A DNA stretch of 64,000 nucleotides from Pelagisphaera sp964404745 (GTDB taxonomy: Bacteria; Verrucomicrobiota; Verrucomicrobiia; Opitutales; Opitutaceae), in the NCBI GenBank assembly GCA_964404745.1, contig CAYOLG010000001.1, positions 62,001 to 126,000 on the forward strand. Direction: 5' to 3'. The position numbers were made by a program, and so were the translations under genes. The notes under the pieces are model-generated. The model saw nothing but the letters and a program-made list of their open reading frames with translations, was not told the DNA's origin and searched no databases. Positions 16,808 to 25,398 of the stretch are shown piece after piece; the first letter of the stretch is position 1, and each line of letters starts with the position of its first letter.

Positions 16808-17161
16808 TCACCCGCGAAAGGAAGGGCACATTTTTCCCAGTACCCATTCTCCCGGTACCAGTATCGAGATAGGCTTATCTGGCTTGCCGTATTCGTTCTG
16901 GTACATTAGCCGGGCCAGTAGATCAACACAGCTACGTCCAACTTCCTTGGACATGAGATCGATCCCGCTGAAGCCTTTGTTCCGATCGTTAATATTGATT
17001 TTCGCCACTTCGATGTTGTCGGGGATCTTTAATCCCGCATTTTCGAAGAATCGTTCGTCGAAAAGCTCCTGACTCGTGACGATGAGAATGTCGGGCTTGT
17101 GCCGACCGAGCCTCGCAGGAATACCGGCCACTCCTTTGGCGTGATATCGACGCTTAATCAA
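16808..17161 (-). pseudogene. LacI-family regulator, C-terminal fragment
   Basis: The 117-residue frame matches only the end of a LacI/PurR-type effector-binding domain: a PDILIVTSQELFDE segment, then IPDNIEVAKININD, then a block ending in ISILVPGEWVLG. The DNA-binding domain and most of the sensor are absent. Upstream on the same strand lies a piece of an unrelated oxidoreductase read in the opposite direction. This is a remnant of a sugar-responsive regulator, not a functional gene. Compare the intact LacI at 44652-45722. Confidence 0.7.
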
Positions 17162-17179
17162 GCGTTAGCCCTTACCGAG

Positions 17180-17464
17180 CGCGAATTCCTCAAGGATGCG
17201 AAGATTCGTCTGCCTCAACAGGAAAAAGGCGGGCACCAGCAAAACTTTATTGATGCGGTTATATCTCGAGGAAAGCCGGTCGCTCACATTGACGCCGGTT
17301 CCCGCACCGCCATATGCTGTCATCTCATGAATCTCGCCTACTACAAGCAGCAGGATATCAATTGGAATCCCGAGAAACTGAAATTTACTGGCGAGAGCAA
17401 GCGCAGCTGGCTGAAGGGCTCTCGTCGCAGTTATTTTAGAAAGGTACAAATAGGGCCAGGCTAA
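17180..17464 (+). pseudogene. Gfo/Idh/MocA oxidoreductase, C-terminal fragment
   Basis: The frame encodes only the last ~85 residues of a Gfo/Idh/MocA-type NAD(P)-dependent sugar oxidoreductase. Diagnostic are NFIDAVISRGKPVAHIDAGSR, here broken by a space for brevity as NFIDAVISRGK then PVAHIDAGSR, and CCHLMNLAYYKQQDINWNP. The Rossmann half and catalytic EKP region are missing. It abuts the LacI fragment on the opposite strand, so the junction near 17100-17180 marks a rearrangement. Confidence 0.7.
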
Positions 17465-17467
17465 TTA

Positions 17468-17481
17468 TGCTCATTTGAGCA
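17468..17481. promoter_or_regulatory. Candidate operator palindrome upstream of vapBC locus 2
   Basis: TGCTCATTTGAGCA consists of six-base arms separated by TT. It lies 55 bases before the AbrB-type antitoxin start and just upstream of a TTGACA-like hexamer at 17513. An autoregulatory site is plausible but unsupported by other copies. Confidence 0.3.
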
Positions 17482-17535
17482 GCGAACAGAGGGCGCTGAT
17501 ATACACTGCGCTGTTGACAGAAGTAAGAAATTCTC

Positions 17536-17781
17536 ATGGTCAAAGGGCAGTTAGTTTTTCCCAGCAAAATCAGGCGGAAGTACGGAATAACGGCTGTTTG
17601 TCCTGTCAATATTTTCGATAGAGGCCATGGGATTCTGATTGAGCCATTGAAGGCTGGATCTTCTGGAAAACGCGATTTGCTCAAGCGTAGTAAAATCGAT
17701 GGAGGACCGGCGCTTTCATTCAAACGCAAGCAGATTCTGACAACCAAGCAAGTATCCAAAATTCTAGAGGAAACGGAATGA
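17536..17781 (+). CDS. vapB: AbrB/SpoVT-fold antitoxin, VapB type (locus 2)
   Basis: An 81-residue protein with a swapped-hairpin AbrB DNA-binding fold at the N-terminus (KGQLVFPSKIRRKYGI, then VNIFDRGHGILIEPL) and a charged tail for toxin binding. The domain starts almost at the first residue, slightly shorter than usual, because an in-frame TAA lies 12 bases upstream. It overlaps the PIN toxin start (ATGA). The fold differs from the ribbon-helix-helix antitoxin of locus 1, so the two loci are independent acquisitions. Confidence 0.8.
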   Translation: MVKGQLVFPSKIRRKYGITAVCPVNIFDRGHGILIEPLKAGSSGKRDLLKRSKIDGGPALSFKRKQILTTKQVSKILEETE

Positions 17782-18167
17782 GTTTCCTTCTTGATGTAAA
17801 CGCCCTAATCGCGGGCGTACATCAAGATCACGAGCACCATGCTGTAATGCCGGCTTGGATGATGGATAACAAGGGGCAGTCGTTCCATGTTGCTCCATTG
17901 GTCACGACGGGATGCTTGCGTGTGCTGATGGCCGTATCGGGTGAGAAGAAGATAGCTCGGTTAGTGGCCGCGATTCGCACGTTCAAGGATTTTTACGAAG
18001 TGCGTACTGTCGAGGACGATATAGAACTAGATGAACTAGGGGACTGGTTTGCCGGGCCTAAGCGGGTAAAGGATGCCCATTTGTTGGCCATAGCGAATAA
18101 GAAAAGCCTGAAGTTGGTGACTTTTGACAAGCGTCTGCCTCGAAAGGGCGTTTTGAGATTGGGTTGA
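17778..18167 (+). CDS. vapC: PIN-domain toxin, VapC type (locus 2)
   Basis: A 129-residue PIN ribonuclease. Acidic residues occur at D6 (LLDVNALIAG), in KDAHLLAIA and in TFDKRLP. An N-terminal HQDHEHH is seen after the first strand, as in the TA-PIN subgroup with DVN-ALI-A starts. It is translationally coupled to the antitoxin by an ATGA overlap. The pair is embedded among fragments of sugar-utilisation genes, and a TonB receptor remnant begins right after its stop. Confidence 0.85.
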   Translation: MSFLLDVNALIAGVHQDHEHHAVMPAWMMDNKGQSFHVAPLVTTGCLRVLMAVSGEKKIARLVAAIRTFKDFYEVRTVEDDIELDELGDWFAGPKRVKDAHLLAIANKKSLKLVTFDKRLPRKGVLRLG

Positions 18168-18364
18168 GCTGGGACGGCGATACTTGGGTGAGCTACCGCG
18201 GCAAACTCAACAATAAGATCGATTATCGTTTGCAGCTGAACATCCGAAATCTGATCGGAGAAGATGATTACATTCTGATAGCAACGAACCCTGACGGTAG
18301 CCCGGCTGTAGTCCGGAATCCCAATCCGACAGAAGTCTTTCTGACCAGTACTTTTAGCTTTTAG
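18168..18364 (+). pseudogene. TonB-dependent receptor, C-terminal fragment
   Basis: The 66-residue frame reads as the last strands of an Opitutae-type TonB-dependent receptor: GKLNNKIDYRLQLNIRNLIG, then NPDGSPAVVRNPNPTEVFLT and the terminal STFSF with aromatic end residue. The plug and the rest of the barrel are missing. The remnant starts where the PIN toxin stops, so the toxin locus, or the deletion that brought it here, removed the upstream receptor. Confidence 0.7.
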
Positions 18365-18374
18365 CTTGGTTCGG

Positions 18375-18409
18375 GCAGCCCTTTCGGTTCAGCTAAAAGG
18401 GCTGCTTTT
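18375..18409 (+). terminator. Intrinsic terminator
   Basis: GCAGCCCTTT (18375-18384) and AAAGGGCTGC (18396-18405) are perfect 10-base arms with an 11-base loop, followed by TTTT. It lies just after the TonB receptor remnant and was probably that gene's terminator, still intact. Confidence 0.8.
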
Positions 18410-18492
18410 CTCCCGATTTTGGGGCATCTCAAAGCCTCAATTGAAAATCATTTCTCTAAAAGCGGCGGTCCCATTGGTATAGTATCCAATAT

Positions 18493-19932
18493 ATGAATTC
18501 ATTGAATACGCTTTTCATCCTCTCAGACGAGCATCGACGGGATGCCAGTGGCTGCTATGGTCACCCGCTGGTCAAGACGCCGAACATCGATAATCTAGCT
18601 TCGGAGGGTACGCTCTTCGAGAGCGCTTATACGAATTCCCCGATTTGCATTCCCGCTCGGGCGGCCCTGCAAACGGGACGGTACGTGCATCGAACCAGAA
18701 ATTGGTGCAATGGAAATTCCTATTGCGGACAGATCGAAGGTTGGGGGCACCATCTGAAATCAGCGGGTCACGAAGTCGTATCGATTGGAAAACTACATTT
18801 TCGATCGTCCGATGACGACAACGGCTTCACCGAAGAAATATTGCCACTCCATGTCGTCGACGGGGTGGGGGATCTTTTGAGCTGCTTGAGAAAGGTCCGT
18901 CCTCCTAGGCACTGCGAGCATCTGATGTCCGAGAACATTGGACCCGGGGAAACCGATTACCAAAGATACGATCGCAGCATCGCCAATGCGGCCTGCGAGT
19001 GGATTCGAAAGAAGGCCGATGCCGCTTCGGGTAAGCCGTGGACGCTCTTTGTCTCTTTTGTTTGTCCGCACTTTCCGCTCATTGCTCCGGAGGAGTTTTA
19101 TCAAATGTACGATCCGGATGAAGTGGAGCTTCCCAAGCGCTATGGAGACGATGGCGGGTATCGAAACCCAGCCATGAAAGGTCTGCATGAGTATCAGAAT
19201 TTCGATGAATATTTCGATGAGCGTTCCACGCGTATCGCTATAGCCAGCTACTATGGCCTGGTTAGTTTCGTGGATAGTTTGATCGGGCAGGTTCGAGAGG
19301 CTCTGGAAGAGGCGGGGCTGGCAGATTCAACGCGAATCATCTACACTAGCGATCACGGTGACAATCTTGGAGATAACGGTTTTTGGGGGAAGTCGACGCT
19401 ATACGAGGAATCCGCGGGGGTACCCTTAGTTATGGCCGGACCGGATATTCCTGTTGGCAAACGTGTATCCACGCCCGCTACACTGGTGGATCTGGCCCCG
19501 ACCTTTCTGGAATTCAATGGAGAGTCTCTGACCGAGGAGGAGAAGAACGAGCTGCCAGGAACGAATCTGCTAGACTTGGCCAATGGGGCGGATCCCGCTC
19601 GCGTAGCCTTTTCCGAATACCACGCCATCGGATCTATCACGGGCGCTTTTATGATTCGGTACCGTAATTGGAAATACATCTACCACGTGGACTACTCGTG
19701 TCAGCTTTTCGACTTGGAAGCGGATCCGCAAGAGCTGAACGATCTGGGAGAAGATCCCAGTTATGAAGAAACGCGTACCATGCTGCATTCCAAGCTCCTG
19801 GAGATCTGCGATCCGGAAGAAGTGAATCGCCAAGCCTTTGCCGATCAAGCGGCCCGGGTGGAAGCCAATGGTGGCGTAGATGCCGTGCTCCAGCGCTCGT
19901 CGATTCCTTATACACCGGCCCCGGTGGAGTAG
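18493..19932 (+). CDS. Type I sulfatase without signal peptide
   Basis: A 479-residue arylsulfatase-family hydrolase. The formylglycine site is CIPAR (C52), followed by ALQTG. Metal-binding positions include the N-terminal SDEH segment and the SDHGDNLGD block. The C-terminal subdomain carries the conserved NWKYIYHVDYS and QLFDLEADPQELNDL blocks. There is no export signal, so it would act in the cytosol or on imported short sugars, unlike the exported sulfatases at 43001 and 45932. It lies directly after the remnant of a sugar-utilisation cluster. No formylglycine-generating enzyme is in the window. Confidence 0.9.
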   Translation: MNSLNTLFILSDEHRRDASGCYGHPLVKTPNIDNLASEGTLFESAYTNSPICIPARAALQTGRYVHRTRNWCNGNSYCGQIEGWGHHLKSAGHEVVSIGKLHFRSSDDDNGFTEEILPLHVVDGVGDLLSCLRKVRPPRHCEHLMSENIGPGETDYQRYDRSIANAACEWIRKKADAASGKPWTLFVSFVCPHFPLIAPEEFYQMYDPDEVELPKRYGDDGGYRNPAMKGLHEYQNFDEYFDERSTRIAIASYYGLVSFVDSLIGQVREALEEAGLADSTRIIYTSDHGDNLGDNGFWGKSTLYEESAGVPLVMAGPDIPVGKRVSTPATLVDLAPTFLEFNGESLTEEEKNELPGTNLLDLANGADPARVAFSEYHAIGSITGAFMIRYRNWKYIYHVDYSCQLFDLEADPQELNDLGEDPSYEETRTMLHSKLLEICDPEEVNRQAFADQAARVEANGGVDAVLQRSSIPYTPAPVE

Positions 19933-20237
19933 AGGGAGTAGGGAGCCAAAGGCATAATATGGCTCTCCAATGACTCTCGGATGACCGAGCCGAGCGCCCA
20001 TTCTTCAAAGTAGCGCAGGCATCTTGCCTGTAGGCAGCGTCAGAAGTGACAGGCTAGAAGCCTGTTCTACCATTTTTGGCCTCTCGGCATGCGCCATGTC
20101 GGGACGAAGGCGTGAGATAGGCCGCTACCTGTCACACCTTGCAACTCCCGGGAGCCCATCCTCCCGAAAGGCCGTGTTTTAAATTCTGTGTCGATTTTGT
20201 TCGCCAAGGCTGTAATGTACACGATCGCTTTCCCCTT
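19933..20237. repeat. Intergenic region with CAGGC/GCCTG hairpin repeats
   Basis: No gene was found in these ~305 bases. CAGGC, ATCTT, GCCTG (20016-20030) and ACAGGC, TAGAA, GCCTGT (20049-20065) are two neighbouring stem-loops. Relatives occur at 16700 and 47816 (AGGC, TAGAA, GCCT). The promoter of the DUF1592 gene must lie in the right half, but no clear boxes were picked out. Confidence 0.6.
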
Positions 20238-22214
20238 ATGATCTCGTTTCTAAAGACAGACGACTGGTCGTGTGGCCTTCCGCGACTGCGCCCGCGAATA
20301 GGTGCGCCCCTGATTTTCTTGGCCGTTTCGTCGGGTTTCGCGGATGTTCCAGAAAGCGATGCCGAGTACGCGGCTCTGCAAGCCGATGCGAAGCGGATAT
20401 TCGAGGAAGAGGTCAGGCCGTGGGCCAAGAAATACTGCGTCGAATGCCACGGCCCTCGGGGCGAGGCGGGGTTCAACATAGATGCTGCTCTCAAAGCTCT
20501 TGGCGAAACCTCTTCGACTCAGCAGTTGAAGCTCTCAGTGGCCCGGGTGAAGGCCCACGACATGCCGCCAATTGACGGAGACAAGATACCGACCGACGAG
20601 GAGCGTGAACAGTTTCTCGAGTGGATGGGAAAGCTCAAGTATGTCAGTCCGAAAGATCCGGGTCCGTTTGTGATTCGTCGCCTGTCCAAAGTTGAGTACG
20701 GGAACACGCTGCAAGCCTTGTACGGGGTCGAGTCCAGTATTGCGGAGGATTTGCCGGAGGAAGTGTTTGGAGCCGGTTACCTCAATTCCGTTTCCCCGAT
20801 GCAGTCGGAGCTGTTTCTTGGAATTGCCAGTGAAGTTGTGGATCGTATATCGAAAAAGCGAGGCCAGGCGGCAACGGCCCTGCGGAAGCGACTCTTCGGG
20901 GAAATGCCGGGAGATGGAACGGATCTTCGCCGAGCTGCCCGACAAGTGGCTCGCTCGCTAACACGCGATGCTTATCGTCGGCCGGCTTCGGAGGCTGAAT
21001 TGGATTTGCTAGTTCGGATCTTCGATCTGGGCCGGGGCAACGGGTTGAATTATCAGGATTCTCTGGGATTCATGCTCAAGGCGATTCTTGTGTCGCCTCA
21101 GTTCCTCTTCATCACTCCGGTAGGTCCGGTTTATTCAGAGGAGGCCATTGTGCCCTTGGACGATTTTCAATTGGCTTCTCGACTCTCCTATCTCATTTGG
21201 ATGTCCCCGCCCGACGCTGAGTTAGCTGCCTTGGCGGATGAAGGCCGAATCCAAGATCCGGATACATTGAGAAGTCAAGTGACGCGCATGTTGAAGGATC
21301 CAAGGTCGACCGCATTATTTGACGGCTTCGGCGCTCAATGGCTGGGCATAGACAAATTGGAGAACCAGACTTTCGATCCGGATCGATTTCCGCTGATGAC
21401 ACCAGAGATGCGGACGGCCATGATCGAGGAGGCCCGTTTATTTTTCCAAAGTATAGTAAGTGAAAACCAAAGCGTAGTTCGTTTTGTGGACAGCGATTAT
21501 ACGTTTCTGAATGGCGGTCTAGCTAAGCTGTACGGATTGGAGAAATCCGTCAAAGGAGGCAAGATGCGCAGAGTCGAGTTGGCGAATCCCAATCGCGGCG
21601 GCATCCTAGGAATGCCTGCTACTCTGGCGGCGACCTCGTTCCCCAATCGGACGAGTCCGGTCAATCGAGGCGTTTGGGTGCTAGAGAAAGTTCTGGGCGA
21701 GCATGTGCCGCCGCCACCTCCTGATGTGCCCGATTTGGAAGAGACGAGCAGCCCGACAACGGAGGAGATGTCGCTGCGCGAGCTAACGGAGCTGCACCAG
21801 AGCGATATGATTTGCGCGACCTGTCACAAAGTGCTGGATCCGATAGGATTTGGCTTGGAGAATTATGACGCCATTGGTCGTTGGCGAGAGCGGGATGATA
21901 AGGGAGGGCTCATTGATGCCTCAGGGGCGCTGATGAGCGGGGAGACTTTCGATAATCCGGTCGAATTAAAGCAAATTATCGCGGGAAAGGAAATTCGGCT
22001 GGCTAGAAATTTTACTGAAAGGCTCATGTCCTACGCATTGGTCCGGCAGCTCAAAGGATATGATGAGGTGGTGGTAGACCAATTGATGGAAAAGATCGCC
22101 AAAGATGATTTTCGTGTCCAAACTATCATTTCTGAAATAGTAACCAGCTACCTTTTCACTCAGCGGAGGGTCAAAAGCGAATCCGAAGTCAAAACAATCC
22201 AGGCAGCCCTATGA
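20238..22214 (+). CDS. Exported cytochrome-type PSCyt/PSD protein (DUF1592 group)
   Basis: A 658-residue protein of the planctomycete/verrucomicrobial cytochrome family. The order is a signal region, a heme-binding CVECH (C67, C70, H71), a DUF1587 block (RRLSKVEYGNTLQALYG), DUF1595 (ARQVARSLTRDAYRRPASEA), DUF1592 (LASRLSYLIWMSPPD), DUF1588 (RGGILGMPATLAATSFPNRT, then GVWVLEKVLGEH) and DUF1585 with CATCHKVLDPIGFGLENYD, a second CxxCH. The role is unknown; periplasmic electron transfer linked to polymer degradation is the usual proposal. ATG 20238 begins the export signal. It overlaps the DUF1552 gene by four bases. Confidence 0.88.
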   Translation: MISFLKTDDWSCGLPRLRPRIGAPLIFLAVSSGFADVPESDAEYAALQADAKRIFEEEVRPWAKKYCVECHGPRGEAGFNIDAALKALGETSSTQQLKLSVARVKAHDMPPIDGDKIPTDEEREQFLEWMGKLKYVSPKDPGPFVIRRLSKVEYGNTLQALYGVESSIAEDLPEEVFGAGYLNSVSPMQSELFLGIASEVVDRISKKRGQAATALRKRLFGEMPGDGTDLRRAARQVARSLTRDAYRRPASEAELDLLVRIFDLGRGNGLNYQDSLGFMLKAILVSPQFLFITPVGPVYSEEAIVPLDDFQLASRLSYLIWMSPPDAELAALADEGRIQDPDTLRSQVTRMLKDPRSTALFDGFGAQWLGIDKLENQTFDPDRFPLMTPEMRTAMIEEARLFFQSIVSENQSVVRFVDSDYTFLNGGLAKLYGLEKSVKGGKMRRVELANPNRGGILGMPATLAATSFPNRTSPVNRGVWVLEKVLGEHVPPPPPDVPDLEETSSPTTEEMSLRELTELHQSDMICATCHKVLDPIGFGLENYDAIGRWRERDDKGGLIDASGALMSGETFDNPVELKQIIAGKEIRLARNFTERLMSYALVRQLKGYDEVVVDQLMEKIAKDDFRVQTIISEIVTSYLFTQRRVKSESEVKTIQAAL

Positions 22215-23593
22215 ACAAGAAATACCTCATCGACCGTCGTACTTGCTTAAAAGGAATCGGAGCTTCTCTCGCCCTGCCGCTGCTGGATTCCATGGGTTGG
22301 GCGGAGACGGTCCCGAATCGTCGAACTCCCAAACCGCCGGTTCGCATGGGCTTCATGTACATGCCTCATGGTGTGATTATGGAACAGTTTTGGCCGACGA
22401 GCCCGGAAGATTATCGGTCGAACACGCCGTCATCTCTCAAGTCGCTCAAACCTGTGTTGGACCAGTGCCTTGTGATGAAGGGGATATCGGGCGTGCCCAT
22501 CATGCCCTACTACAAAGGGGCTCCTCATGCCCTCGAGCTGTCAACATGGCTGACCGCCACATTGCCGAATCCGGATACCAGGAGCAGCGTTGATATTTCT
22601 ATTTCGGCCGACCAGGTGATGGCTAACTACGTTGGAGCCCACACTCCGCTCCCTTCGCTGGAGCTCGCCACTATGCCGCAAACGCATATGGAGAATCAGG
22701 CGGGATTGAACGAAGCGTATTACTCGCACTGTAGTTATCGCTCGCCTACGCAAGCGGTCCCGGCGGAGATCAATCCTCGAGCCGTCTTAAATCGGCTCTT
22801 CGGTCAGAAGGACAAGGCGAACCAGTCAGGGAAAGTGAATCCCATGGATCGGCAGATGCTAGATTTGGTGATCGGCGGGGCCAAGGAACTGCGCCGAACC
22901 TTGCCGCAGGTCGATCAATACAAATTGGACGAGTACCTGGATAGCGTCCGGGCAGTTGAGCGGCGTATAGCAGCCATCGAGTACCGACAGAAGGAGGCCG
23001 CTTTGGAAAAGGCGGGCATGAGCTCGAGCAAGCGTAATGATAAGGATTCTCCCCCGATCGAAATCAAGATCCCGGAAGGCGATAAGCGAAGCGAATACAT
23101 GCAAGTCATGTGCGATCTTAATATTCTGGCTTTCCAAATCGACGCGACGCGAGTTAGTACCTACATCGGATCTACGCCGAATGGAGTTTCGTATCCAGAA
23201 CTTGGTTTCACAGACAAACACCACTCGACCACGCACCACCGCCAGGATCCGGAGAAGATTCGAAAAGTTGCGGCAATCAACGAATTTAATATTTCCCAGT
23301 TTGCCTATATGGTGAAAAAGATGGCCAATCTCAGCGAAGGCGACGGAACCCTGCTCGATAATTGCATTATGATGTGGGGATCGGGTCTAGAGGATGGAGA
23401 CCAGCACAAGCGCGAGAATCTTCCGTTCGTTATCGCTGGTAGTGGAGGCGGATCGATCAAGACGGGGCGTTTTCTTCCCAATACGAAAGGCAATCAGGGC
23501 GACCTGCTCACCACTTTGCTCAGCTGCGCCGGTGTGCCGCTGGATCGACCGATTGGCATCGCCACCAAGGAGATCAAGGAAATCAAAGCCTAA
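22211..23593 (+). CDS. Tat-exported DUF1552 (HXXSHH family) protein
   Basis: A 460-residue partner of the preceding cytochrome protein. The N-terminus DRRTCLKGIGASLALPLLDS is a twin-arginine-type signal. The family's HXXSHH block appears here as HSTTHH (in KHHSTTHHRQDPEKI), so Thr replaces Ser. The C-terminal NCIMMWGSGLEDGDQHKREN block is typical. DUF1552 proteins are predicted metal-binding exported proteins of unknown activity, nearly always next to DUF1592 genes. The ATGA overlap with that gene gives strict coupling, and both products should meet in the periplasm. Confidence 0.88.
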   Translation: MNKKYLIDRRTCLKGIGASLALPLLDSMGWAETVPNRRTPKPPVRMGFMYMPHGVIMEQFWPTSPEDYRSNTPSSLKSLKPVLDQCLVMKGISGVPIMPYYKGAPHALELSTWLTATLPNPDTRSSVDISISADQVMANYVGAHTPLPSLELATMPQTHMENQAGLNEAYYSHCSYRSPTQAVPAEINPRAVLNRLFGQKDKANQSGKVNPMDRQMLDLVIGGAKELRRTLPQVDQYKLDEYLDSVRAVERRIAAIEYRQKEAALEKAGMSSSKRNDKDSPPIEIKIPEGDKRSEYMQVMCDLNILAFQIDATRVSTYIGSTPNGVSYPELGFTDKHHSTTHHRQDPEKIRKVAAINEFNISQFAYMVKKMANLSEGDGTLLDNCIMMWGSGLEDGDQHKRENLPFVIAGSGGGSIKTGRFLPNTKGNQGDLLTTLLSCAGVPLDRPIGIATKEIKEIKA

Positions 23594-24019
23594 TAGAGCG
23601 TTTGGCAAGAAGAGATCATAGGGTCGCCGCTTGCGGCGACCGCGTACCCAAGAATCTAGCCGCTTCTGCGGCGTAACGCCATACGACAAGCTAATGGCCT
23701 TTAGGCTATCGCCAGGGCAAGCGGTAGCCCAACGGAATCAAGCCATCGTTTTGCTAGGCTAAGTCGATGTGGGCGTTTGTAGATCGATCGCTAACTTAGA
23801 ATGGCCATGGGCTCGCCCGGGGATTATTATTTGAATAGCTGTGTCCCCTCTCTTTTTTCTTTTTACCCCAGCTGCGTAGGGGACAACACTCCTGGAATGA
23901 AGTTCTCAAAACAGGGAACGGGTTTATTGATGTCTGCCCGCCTCTCGGCTTTAACGGGATGCGGGGCAACGAGAGCAGCGAAATGATTCGGTACCTAGCG
24001 GTCAAGCGATTGCTGCGGG
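23594..24019. repeat. Intergenic region with CGC-TT-GCG hairpin repeats
   Basis: No gene is supported in this ~425-base stretch. GGTCGCCGC (23622-23630), TT and GCGGCGACC (23633-23641) form a perfect hairpin. Weaker inverted repeats follow in 23660-23740, for example around the run that reads CCGCTTCTGCGG. The right end grades into the remnant DUF1501 gene. Confidence 0.6.
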
Positions 24020-24427
24020 AGGCCCGACGGAGCCAGCTGGATCTTTTGGCAGATTTGAACCGCGAACATTTGCAGCGGACCGGAGGCGACTCCGCCCTCG
24101 AGGGCATGATCGAGGCCAACGAACTCGCCTCTCGCATGCAGACAGAAGTGCCCTAAGTGCTGGACATCAATAACGAATCCGAAAAACCGCCGGGACGAGG
24201 ACACAATCTTTTTGGCTGGAGGAGGCGTCAAAGGCGGCCATGTTCACGGGCGGACCGACGATTTTGGATACAATGCCGTACGAGACCGCTTCCACGTTCA
24301 TGATTTGCATGCCACCAATCTACATCTGCTGGGTCTGGACCATGGACGGCTTACCTACACGCGCAGTGGTCGACCCTATCGCCTGACTGACGTTTACGGC
24401 AATGTCGTGGACGAAATCTTTGCCTGA
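24020..24427 (+). pseudogene. DUF1501 gene remnant (internal deletion and frameshift)
   Basis: Two pieces of a DUF1501 protein survive in different frames. The first (about 24020-24155) encodes a middle segment, ARRSQLDLLADLNREHLQ up to ELASRMQTEVP. The second (about 24190-24427) encodes the C-terminus, with GRGHN in one frame and then FLAGGGVKGG, LHLLGLDHGRLTYTRSGR and RLTDVYGNVVDEIFA in the next. Roughly 170 residues between them and the whole N-terminal part are missing. It is non-functional. Intact relatives are at 28506 and 32255. Confidence 0.8.
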
Positions 24428-24555
24428 GCTCAGGTAAACCTGTCGCATTTGCAGAAAAGAATCTGGCCATGAGCATTTTGTGGCATTCCATATGTCTTCA
24501 GCGGATGGCCAAACCGAAACTTGACCTATGGATCATCAGCCAAGATCCTGTGAAC

Positions 24556-24810
24556 ATGAAAAACACCACAGTAAGTGTGGATGATGATGTGTATCACAGG
24601 GCCCATTTCAGGGCCGCCGAGCTGTGCACATCCGTTTCTGCGCTTGTGAGAAAGGCGTTGCAAGATCTAGCGGGTCAAGAGACGGAGGCCGATCGATTGA
24701 GACGTCTTGAAGCCGATACGATTGAGCGCATCCGCAAGCGGGCGGGATCGTTTTCAGCCTCGAACCGTTTGACTCGCGAGGAGTTGCACGACCGAGATGG
24801 ACCTCGTTGA
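24556..24810 (+). CDS. Ribbon-helix-helix-like antitoxin (locus 3)
   Basis: An 84-residue protein beginning MKNTTVSVDDDVYHRAHFRA, then a CTSVSALVRKALQDL helix, a ribbon-helix-helix type DNA-binding fold, with a charged C-terminal tail (RIRKRAGSFSASNRLTREEL). ATG 24556 is preferred because the fold starts there; the frame is open further upstream without homology. It overlaps the PIN toxin start by 14 bases. It should repress its own operon and neutralise the toxin. Confidence 0.78.
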   Translation: MKNTTVSVDDDVYHRAHFRAAELCTSVSALVRKALQDLAGQETEADRLRRLEADTIERIRKRAGSFSASNRLTREELHDRDGPR

Positions 24811-25365
24811 CACGAACGTATTGCTGTACCGAGTCAGCTTTGCCGAAAGCGAGCGGGCGAAGCAGCAAACGGCTGCGAGAATAATGGAGCNNNNNNNNNN
24901 NNNNNNNNNNNNNNNNNNNNNNNNNNNNNNNNNNNNNNNNNNNNNNNNNNNNNNNNNNNNNNNNNNNNNNNNNNNNNNNNNNNNNNNNNNAGCTTTGCCG
25001 AAAGCGAGCGGGCGAAGCAGCAAACGGCTGCGAGAATAATGGAGCGAGACGACCTGTGTCTCTCCGTGCAGGTACTGCAGGAATTTTACGTCCGAGCAAC
25101 GCGTTCTTCGCGAGATGACGCTTTGGAGCACGAAGAAGCCTGCGATCTCATCGCCAGTTGTAAGCGTTCCCGTCTCCAGGAAACTACCAAACAAGCGCTC
25201 GATGCGGCCCTTGCTGCCCGAAAGCGGTGGAAGTTGTCCTACTGGGATGCTGCGATCATCGAGGCCGCCAGTCTTTCGGGCTGCTCATTAGTGCTTACGG
25301 AGGATTTGACCGACGGCCAAGAGTTCGATGGCGTGAATGTGAAGAATCCATTTGCGACTCTTTGA
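24797..25365 (+). CDS. PIN-domain toxin (locus 3), split by a false assembly gap
   Basis: The frame begins MDLVDTNVLLYRVS (D5, the first PIN acidic residue), runs into 100 N, and resumes with a copy of the 55 bases found just before the gap. Collapsing the repeat and the N run gives one uninterrupted frame of 137 residues continuing LCLSVQVLQEFYVRAT (Glu), SYWDAAIIEAA (Asp) and LVLTEDLTDG (Asp), a complete PIN ribonuclease. The gene is therefore probably intact in the organism. It overlaps its antitoxin by 14 bases. Confidence 0.82.
24891..24990. other. Assembly gap (100 N), probably spurious
   Basis: Exactly 100 N. The 55 bases 24836-24890 are identical to 24991-25045. Contig ends that overlap by an assembler k-mer were joined with a placeholder instead of being merged, so no sequence is likely to be missing. 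Confidence 0.9.
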
Positions 25366-25398
25366 ACCCTATTGGTGAGGGAGCTTGTCTGAAGAAAT

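Noticed and set aside
17165..17449. 94-residue minus-strand frame as missing N-terminal part of the LacI fragment
   Set aside because: It has no LacI features, whereas the opposite strand clearly encodes the end of a Gfo/Idh/MocA protein.
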